Made by a program: the position numbers and the translations under genes | Notes under the pieces: model-generated | What the model saw: only the letters and a program-made list of their open reading frames with translations | Told to the model about the DNA's origin: nothing | The model's database searches: none | DNA from: Puniceicoccales bacterium | GTDB lineage: Bacteria; Verrucomicrobiota; Verrucomicrobiia; Opitutales; LL51 | DNA length: 10,971 nt | Direction: 5' to 3' | NCBI GenBank assembly: GCA_031278845.1 | Contig: JAITJQ010000084.1 | Coordinates: 1 to 10,971 of the forward strand | Shown: one piece after another, positions 6,625 to 10,971 of the stretch | Numbering within the stretch: the stretch's first letter is position 1 | Layout of the letters: each line of letters starts with the position of its first letter

Positions 6625-6630
6625 GAGGAG
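6625..6630 (+). promoter_or_regulatory. Ribosome binding site that fixes the HPr start
   Basis: GAGGAG lies eight bases before the GTG at 6639. It is the strongest Shine-Dalgarno sequence in the window and decides for the GTG over the TTG at 6555, 28 codons upstream. Confidence 0.75.
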
Positions 6631-6638
6631 ATAAGTTA

Positions 6639-6932
6639 GTGGCATTTTCAATACAGTCTCGACAGAAGTTTTGCGTGAAAAATCGCTTCGGTCTTCACGC
6701 TACACCGGCGGCAATGATTGTGAGAATTATCAATAAGTATAAGGATATTGAGGTTTGGGTCCGCAGGTTCGATGAGCAGGTTAATGGGAAAAGTATCATG
6801 GGGTTGATGATGCTCGAGGCCTATTGTGGAACGGAACTCCTCTTTATCATCGAAGGCGGCTCCATTACCGAACAACGCGCTTTAATCGGAGAACTTAAGG
6901 AACTTTTTGAGAAAAAATTTTTTGAGGAATAA
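6639..6932 (+). CDS. HPr-like phosphocarrier protein
   Basis: 97 residues from the GTG, close to the 85-90 typical of HPr. HPr carries phosphate from enzyme I to sugar-specific PTS components through a histidine, and in many bacteria is regulated at a serine by HPr kinase. Both sites are visible: His20 in F-G-L-H-A-T-P-A-A and Ser52 in N-G-K-S-I-M-G-L-M-M-L, 32 residues apart. The usual Arg two positions after the His (G-L-H-A-R-P-A) is Thr22. That Arg helps phosphotransfer, so the protein may be slow in classical PTS transfer or have mainly a regulatory role. No enzyme I, permease or HPr kinase gene lies in the window. Frame intact and divergent from the MFS gene. The symbol ptsH is avoided because it could be an NPr-type or regulatory homologue. 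Confidence 0.85.
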   Translation: MAFSIQSRQKFCVKNRFGLHATPAAMIVRIINKYKDIEVWVRRFDEQVNGKSIMGLMMLEAYCGTELLFIIEGGSITEQRALIGELKELFEKKFFEE

Positions 6933-6933
6933 T

Positions 6934-7017
6934 CCCCGAGAGGGGAATCTTGAAAAGGGAATCTTGAAAGGGGAATCCTTCCCCTCTAACCCCTTACAAG
7001 GAGTCGTAGACTCCTTG
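6934..7017 (+). repeat. GC-rich hairpin repeat, copy 1 (diverged)
   Basis: Begins two bases after the HPr stop. It holds a CCCC-GAGA-GGGG hairpin (6934-6945), a short tandem unit GGGAATCTTGAAA repeated at 6943 and 6957 with a third partial start at 6971, a GGGGAA-TCC-TTCCCC hairpin (6970-6984), then ACCCC and a 9-bp hairpin CAAGGAGTC-GTA-GACTCCTTG (6997-7017). The order hairpin, ACCCC, CAAGGAG hairpin matches copy 3 after the prepilin peptidase. It lies between convergent genes and may end both transcripts, although no T-run follows. Confidence 0.6.
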
Positions 7018-7225
7018 GCCTTGCTATGCAAAGCTTCCCCCCGCAGCTTTTTGCCGCCGGGGGCTCATGGGCCTACAGAATATCCTATAGGCCTCAGAAA
7101 TTCATAGATCTTAGAACCACAGAAATCTCAGAACATTCATTTCTTGATAGCTAATCCCAAAGTTAAGCAGTTCCGGAACAATACTTCCTGTGTCCATCAC
7201 AAATACTAATTTCTCATTTCAATTC
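7018..7225. other. Convergent intergenic space without a recognised gene
   Basis: The first 60 bases continue GC-rich, with GCAAAGC (7028-7034) against GCTTTTTGC and CCCCCC against GGGGG further pairing. A GGCCTA/TAGGCC inverted pair sits at 7070-7093 and a GTTCCGGAAC palindrome at 7170-7179. The rest is AT-rich. I see no gene, tRNA or clear terminator. Confidence 0.4.
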
Positions 7226-8215
7226 TCAATTTTGAATACAGAACATGCGCAATTTTTCTTTCAAAGTTTCGATACCCATATTTTGAGCGCATGAAATGGC
7301 TAAAACCGTTTCACCGGTAGCCTTTTTAAAGGCGGCTAAATGTTTTTCGGCTGGGTGTAAATCGATTTTATTGGCAACGATGAAGCGTTTTTTTTCTAAA
7401 AGCGTACGGTCATAGTGTGCCAATTCTTCCAGAAGTGTCCGATAATCGTCGATGGGATTGCGTCCGTCGACGCCGGCGATATCGATCAGAAACAGGAGCA
7501 TTTTGCAGCGTTCGATATGTTTCAAAAACCGAATACCGAGGCCACGATTTTCATGGGCTCCGGAGATTAATCCGGGAATATCCGCAATGGTCAATGTTTG
7601 ATGTGTTTCCGGGTAATGAATGACACCCACCTTTGGATTGAGTGTCGTAAACGGGTAGGGTGCTTCCTTTTGTTGTGCATCGGTCAAGATGTTGATCAAG
7701 GACGACTTACCCGCATTGGGAAATCCGACGAGGCCGATGTCCGCAATTGTTTTTAGAATGAAAGTAAATTCGCCCGTTTCTCCAGGGGTTCCAAGTGTTA
7801 TTTTACGCGGTGCTTGATTGACGGAACTTTTAAAATTTACGTTACCTTTGCCACCATTCCCACCTTTTAGTAGCACGATTTTTTCACCGTCTTTGAGTAA
7901 TTCAGCCGCAATGATTTTCGTTGTATCGATTACGACCGTTCCTTCGGGAACTTTTAGGAAGCAACTTGCACCATTCGCGCCATGGCAATTAGAACCGCGG
8001 CCGGGTTCTCCATTTTTTGCGGAAGCGTGGGGTACGAATTTATAATTCGTCAAATCCGTTACATTGCGATCGCAGACCAGTACCACATCACCACCGTTAC
8101 CGCCATCACCACCATTTGGACCGCCATTTGGACGATACTTTTCCCGCAAAAAGCTGAGGCATCCGTTTCCGCCATTACCTGCTTTTAAAATCACTTTTGC
8201 TTCATCAACGAACAT
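7226..8215 (-). CDS. obg: Obg family GTPase (ribosome assembly)
   Basis: Essential GTPase that binds the 50S subunit and links its assembly to growth and stress state; acts in the cytoplasm. 329 residues. The N-terminal Obg fold is glycine-rich (G-G-N-G-G-N-G-C-L-S-F at 13-22 and N-G-G-P-N-G-G-D-G-G-N-G-G at 30-42). The G domain carries G-F-P-N-A-G-K-S at 164-171 (G1), P-F-T-T-L in switch I, D-I-P-G at 212-215 (G3), N-K-I-D at 282-285 (G4) and S-C-A at 308-310 (G5). It stops soon after G5, so the optional C-terminal OCT domain is absent, as in many members. No rplU/rpmA neighbours, its usual company. The ATG at 8215 has no Shine-Dalgarno sequence; a possible promoter would start the mRNA almost at the ATG. 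Divergent from gpmI, with a repeat island between. Confidence 0.97.
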   Translation of the reverse strand: MFVDEAKVILKAGNGGNGCLSFLREKYRPNGGPNGGDGGNGGDVVLVCDRNVTDLTNYKFVPHASAKNGEPGRGSNCHGANGASCFLKVPEGTVVIDTTKIIAAELLKDGEKIVLLKGGNGGKGNVNFKSSVNQAPRKITLGTPGETGEFTFILKTIADIGLVGFPNAGKSSLINILTDAQQKEAPYPFTTLNPKVGVIHYPETHQTLTIADIPGLISGAHENRGLGIRFLKHIERCKMLLFLIDIAGVDGRNPIDDYRTLLEELAHYDRTLLEKKRFIVANKIDLHPAEKHLAAFKKATGETVLAISCAQNMGIETLKEKLRMFCIQN

Positions 8216-8221
8216 GGGCCC

Positions 8222-8250
8222 ATTATCTTTTTCTCAAAATTATCTTACAA
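8222..8250 (-). promoter_or_regulatory. Candidate obg promoter giving a near-leaderless transcript
   Basis: Reading the reverse strand, TTGTAA (8250-8245), a 17-base spacer and GATAAT (8227-8222) place the likely transcript start within a base or two of the obg ATG at 8215. Four of six and five of six positions match the consensus hexamers. No ribosome site is present, consistent with leaderless translation, but this is unproven. Confidence 0.4.
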
Positions 8251-8293
8251 GAAAAATCGTTCGCGTTTTTGAAAACTTCTGCGAGGCCCCCGC

Positions 8294-8358
8294 GGCTGTG
8301 CCTCCTTGCGGGGGGGGCCAGGGGGGCGGAGCCCCCCTGGGCAGCCGGAGCCTCCCTG
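8294..8358 (-). repeat. GC-rich hairpin repeat, copy 2
   Basis: On the reverse strand this matches copy 3 over about 60 bases with few changes: CAGGGAGGCTCCGGCT, then a 10-bp hairpin CCAGGGGGGC / GCCCCCCTGG with a 3-base loop (8318-8340), a C-run, and CAAGGAGGC-ACA-GCC. The last hairpin's right arm breaks off after GCC and is replaced by G-rich DNA, so copy 2 looks truncated. It lies between the divergent obg and gpmI genes, upstream of both, so here it cannot act as their terminator. Confidence 0.75.
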
Positions 8359-8403
8359 GGTAGTCGGGGAGCCCTCTGAGTAAATTCCTTTCCGAAGTAG
8401 GTA

Positions 8404-8431
8404 TTGAAAAAAGTTTTTTTTCATCTAGGCT
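8404..8431 (+). promoter_or_regulatory. Candidate gpmI promoter
   Basis: TTGAAA (8404-8409) is followed after 16 bases by TAGGCT (8426-8431), a weak -10. The element TATTGAAAAAA-G-TTTTTTTT is nearly the same as upstream of the HPr-like gene. The implied start is at or next to the gpmI ATG at 8439, again without a ribosome site. Confidence 0.3.
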
Positions 8432-8438
8432 TCCTTTA

Positions 8439-10007
8439 ATGAATAGAGCTGTATTGGTGATTTGTGATGGTTGGGGGATCAATAGGGACCCGAAGTTAGT
8501 GCAATGGGATGCGATTGCCAATGCTCAGACACCATTTTTTGATAAAATGTTGGCGACATGTTTACATACCGAGCTTGAAACGTGTGGACGAAATGTTGGA
8601 TTACCCCATGGTGTGATGGGAAACAGTGAAGTTGGCCATCAAAACATCGGTGCAGGGCGGATTGTGGATCAAGAAATTGTCCACATCGACAAGGCTTTTG
8701 AGGAGAGGACTGCGGAAAATAATCCCGTTATTCTCGAAGCCATTGAGCGTGCGAAAAGAAATAACAAAAAGTTACACCTTTTGGGCCTATGTTCCGACGG
8801 CGGGGTTCATTCTGTTTTGCGGCATTTGTACGGGTTGCTCGGGATTTGCAAGAAGTATGAGATGTCTTCCGTTCGCATTCATTTTCTCGGCGATGGGCGT
8901 GATACGTCACCGAAGAGTGGGTTGGGATTCTTAGGGGCGATTGAAAAAAAATGTGATGAGTTAGGCGTTGGGAAGGTGGCCACTGTGATCGGGCGATTTT
9001 GGGCAATGGACCGCGATAATCGTTGGGAACGTGTGCAAAAAGCCTACGATTGTTTGACGGGAACGGGGGAGTCTTTAAGGGCAAGGAATGCGAAAGAGGC
9101 GATTGAAAATTACTATAAAAATCCGATCGATACGGCTCGGCAGGGCGATGAGTTTATATTACCGACGCAAATTGTCGATGAAAACGGTAAATTTTCCGGT
9201 GCGGTGGAAGATGGCGACTCATTGATACTATTTAATTTTCGCGGAGATCGGCCGCGGGAGATTACCCGGGCGTTTACGGATAAAAATTTTGATCAATTTC
9301 CGAGGAAGAAAACGGTGGATATATTTTGGGCGACGTTGACGGAATATGAGCAGGGATTATGTCCGAATGTTATCTTTACCCGACCGGAAAAAATGAAAAA
9401 TATTTTAGGACATTATTTGAGTGATCGAGGAATTGCGCAGTTTCGCTGTGCGGAAACAGAAAAATATGCGCACGTGACGTTTTTTTTCAACGATTACCGC
9501 GAAGAACCATTTCCTCAGGAGGAGCGTGTACTGATTCCCAGTCCAAAGGATGTCGAAACCTACGATCAGCGGCCGGAAATGAGTGCCTATGCGGTAAAAG
9601 ACAAAGTTGTTGAGGCAATTTTGTCGGAAAAGTATGGATTCATCGTTGTCAATTTTGCGAATGCGGACATGGTTGGGCATACGGGAAATTTTGCAGCGGC
9701 GGTGAAGGCTGCGGAGGTAGTCGACCACTGTTTGAAGGAAATTGCGATGGCGGTGGATCGAGTTCGCGGTACGGCATTGATCACAGCAGACCATGGAAAT
9801 TCCGAGCAGATGTGGGATCTCGAAAACAAAGTTCCGCATACGCAGCATACGATGAATCCGGTGCCCTTGGTTTTGTACGGCGAAAAATATGGGACGCTTT
9901 CGCTAAAATCGGGAGGAAAGTTAGGCGATTTAGCGCCGACGCTTCTCGATGTTATGGATCTCGAACAGCCCGGGGAAATGACGGGTGAATCACTAATTAG
10001 TCGTTAA
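8439..10007 (+). CDS. gpmI: 2,3-bisphosphoglycerate-independent phosphoglycerate mutase
   Basis: Cytoplasmic glycolytic enzyme that interconverts 3- and 2-phosphoglycerate through a phosphoserine, with two Mn ions. 522 residues, near the usual 510-515. Metal and catalytic residues are in place: Asp10 in C-D-G-W-G, nucleophile Ser63 in V-M-G-N-S-E-V-G-H, His124 in S-D-G-G-V-H-S, the substrate-binding G-R-F-W-A-M-D-R-D-N-R-W, Asp410 and His414 in D-M-V-G-H-T-G, Asp451-His452 in T-A-D-H-G-N-S-E, and a His in H-T-Q-H-T-M-N-P. The start ATG gives the normal N-terminus, two residues before the first strand. No Shine-Dalgarno sequence. The prepilin peptidase gene begins one base after its TAA, so the two are probably one operon. 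No lesion. Confidence 0.97.
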   Translation: MNRAVLVICDGWGINRDPKLVQWDAIANAQTPFFDKMLATCLHTELETCGRNVGLPHGVMGNSEVGHQNIGAGRIVDQEIVHIDKAFEERTAENNPVILEAIERAKRNNKKLHLLGLCSDGGVHSVLRHLYGLLGICKKYEMSSVRIHFLGDGRDTSPKSGLGFLGAIEKKCDELGVGKVATVIGRFWAMDRDNRWERVQKAYDCLTGTGESLRARNAKEAIENYYKNPIDTARQGDEFILPTQIVDENGKFSGAVEDGDSLILFNFRGDRPREITRAFTDKNFDQFPRKKTVDIFWATLTEYEQGLCPNVIFTRPEKMKNILGHYLSDRGIAQFRCAETEKYAHVTFFFNDYREEPFPQEERVLIPSPKDVETYDQRPEMSAYAVKDKVVEAILSEKYGFIVVNFANADMVGHTGNFAAAVKAAEVVDHCLKEIAMAVDRVRGTALITADHGNSEQMWDLENKVPHTQHTMNPVPLVLYGEKYGTLSLKSGGKLGDLAPTLLDVMDLEQPGEMTGESLISR

Positions 10008-10008
10008 A

Positions 10009-10845
10009 ATGACACTTTTAGAATTTTGGGACCATCCGACCTGCGGGCTGCTCATCTTTATACTCGGAGCATGTCTCGGTAGTTTTTTTTACGTTTGTAT
10101 CGTACGTATTCCGAAAGATATTTCCATTATCTTTCCCGGTTCGCGCTGTGATTGTGGGCAGTCGATACCACTTTTTCTCAATATTCCGATAGTCAGTTGG
10201 ATTTTATTGGGCGGCAGGGCGCGTTGCTGTGGACGAAAGCTTGAATTTCAGTACATTTTTTTAGAGATTTTGACGGCATGTTTGTTTTTACTGCTGTGGC
10301 AAAAATCGGATCCCTGGGAATTTTTAGTACACGGAACTTTTTTCGGCCTACTAATCATCGCCTCGGGAATTGATTTTGCAACGATGACTATACCTGACCG
10401 CTGTACCATTGGAGGGGCAGTTTTAGGTATTTTAGGAAGTGTATTATTGTCACATTTTTCCAGAGGGAATTATATTTTTTGTGGAGGAATGACATCGATC
10501 CGGGGTATGCTACTGGGATCGAGCGTTTTGCTATGGATTGCCGTTTTTGCAGAACTTGTTTTCAATAGGGAGGCGATTGGTTTCGGCGATGTGAAATTAA
10601 TGGGCTGCATTGGCGCTTTCTTGGGGACAAAGGGAGCGATTTTTTCGATTTTTGGTGGGACCTGTTTGGGCATGGTGACCCTGTTGCCGCTTTGGTACCT
10701 TTTTAATCGAAAAAAAAATAAGATAAAATTTGACACTTCATTACCGTTCGGTCCGTTTTTAGCCCTTGGGGCGATGAGCTATTTGCTATTTTTCAAAACT
10801 GTCGTCGATGAATATTTTTCGCAAATTGAAATTTTGTTGGGTTAA
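10009..10845 (+). CDS. Type IV prepilin peptidase / N-methyltransferase (A24 family)
   Basis: Inner-membrane aspartic protease that cleaves the leader of type IV pilins and type II secretion pseudopilins, and methylates the new N-terminus when the N-terminal domain is active. 278 residues with about eight membrane segments. The N-terminal domain starts with G-A-C-L-G-S-F-F-Y-V and R-I-P. The catalytic aspartates are Asp122 (S-G-I-D, with P-D eight residues on) and Asp194 in the hallmark G-F-G-D-V-K-L-M. Its two cytoplasmic cysteine pairs are compressed: C-D-C-G at 47-50 and C-C-G at 73-75, where family members usually have C-x-x-C-G twice, so zinc binding or methylation may differ. No pilin or secretion genes in the window. 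Translation probably coupled to gpmI. pilD or gspO would fit, but the system is unknown. Confidence 0.92.
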   Translation: MTLLEFWDHPTCGLLIFILGACLGSFFYVCIVRIPKDISIIFPGSRCDCGQSIPLFLNIPIVSWILLGGRARCCGRKLEFQYIFLEILTACLFLLLWQKSDPWEFLVHGTFFGLLIIASGIDFATMTIPDRCTIGGAVLGILGSVLLSHFSRGNYIFCGGMTSIRGMLLGSSVLLWIAVFAELVFNREAIGFGDVKLMGCIGAFLGTKGAIFSIFGGTCLGMVTLLPLWYLFNRKKNKIKFDTSLPFGPFLALGAMSYLLFFKTVVDEYFSQIEILLG

Positions 10846-10846
10846 T

Positions 10847-10971
10847 GGGGCTCCGGCTGTCCAGGGAGGCTCCGGCTTCCAGGGGGGCTCCGCCCCCCTG
10901 GACCCCCCGCAAGGAGGCATAGCCTCCTTGACCTCCTTCGGCGGCCGAGCCCTCGGGCAGCACGCCAGAGG
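10847..10971 (+). repeat. GC-rich hairpin repeat, copy 3 (reaches window edge)
   Basis: Begins one base after the prepilin peptidase stop. Three staggered units of about 18 bases built on GGCTCCGGCT-TCC-AGGG lead into a 10-bp hairpin CCAGGGGGGC-TCC-GCCCCCCTGG (10879-10901), ACCCCCCG, then a 9-bp hairpin CAAGGAGGC-ATA-GCCTCCTTG (10910-10930), followed by ACCTCC and more GC-rich sequence to the edge. The strong GC contrast with the adjacent gene and the match to copy 2 in reverse orientation mark a dispersed element. It may end the gpmI operon transcript, but no T-run follows. Confidence 0.8.

Noticed and set aside
6555..6638. N-terminal extension of HPr from the TTG at 6555
   Set aside because: The GTG at 6639 has a strong GAGGAG site and gives the normal HPr length; the extension overlaps the likely promoter.
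8294..8358. CRISPR-like repeat array
   Set aside because: The repeats are GC-rich hairpins spread kilobases apart without regular spacers or cas genes.
8064..8363. Pro-rich and Gly-rich frames opposite obg and across the repeat
   Set aside because: They come from the glycine-rich Obg domain read on the other strand and from the GC-rich repeat.

Overview
The window (about 11 kb, moderately AT-rich, interrupted by three GC-rich repeat islands) looks like a bacterial chromosome of a host-associated organism undergoing gene decay. Two findings point this way. There is an amino-acid permease and an MFS carrier of the kind common in intracellular bacteria, and at least four lesioned reading frames lie within about 4 kb. 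The phosphoglycerate mutase (GVMGNSEVGHQNIGAGR type active-site segment) and the general gene mix make me lean to the PVC group (Verrucomicrobia-like), but this is a low-confidence inference from memory of family sequences.

Left part (1-2421): two tandem paralogues of a trypsin-like (PA clan) serine protease. The first is cut by the window edge. The second has all three catalytic residues, but an in-frame amber codon separates it from an upstream signal-peptide-like segment that has a consensus -10 box in front of it. A 74-bp block is identical between the two copies, suggesting gene conversion or strong constraint.

Middle (2422-4830): a small secreted-protein gene broken by a frameshift; an aromatic amino-acid permease whose original ATG start is separated from the body by a TAA; a poorly coding stretch; and a reverse-strand gene broken by two frameshifts. 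The reverse-strand genes 6490->4344 (MFS transporter, a coupled small basic exported protein, then the broken gene) run in the same direction and may be one transcription unit.

Right part (4879-10971): intact genes for an MFS transporter, an HPr-like phosphocarrier, the ribosome-assembly GTPase Obg, cofactor-independent phosphoglycerate mutase and a type IV prepilin peptidase. Obg and gpmI are divergent; gpmI and the prepilin peptidase are separated by one base and are probably cotranscribed. Three copies of a GC-rich, double-hairpin repeat sit in the intergenic spaces beside these genes. One hairpin keeps its stem through a compensatory base-pair change. No RNA gene, CRISPR array, insertion sequence or phage gene was recognised.
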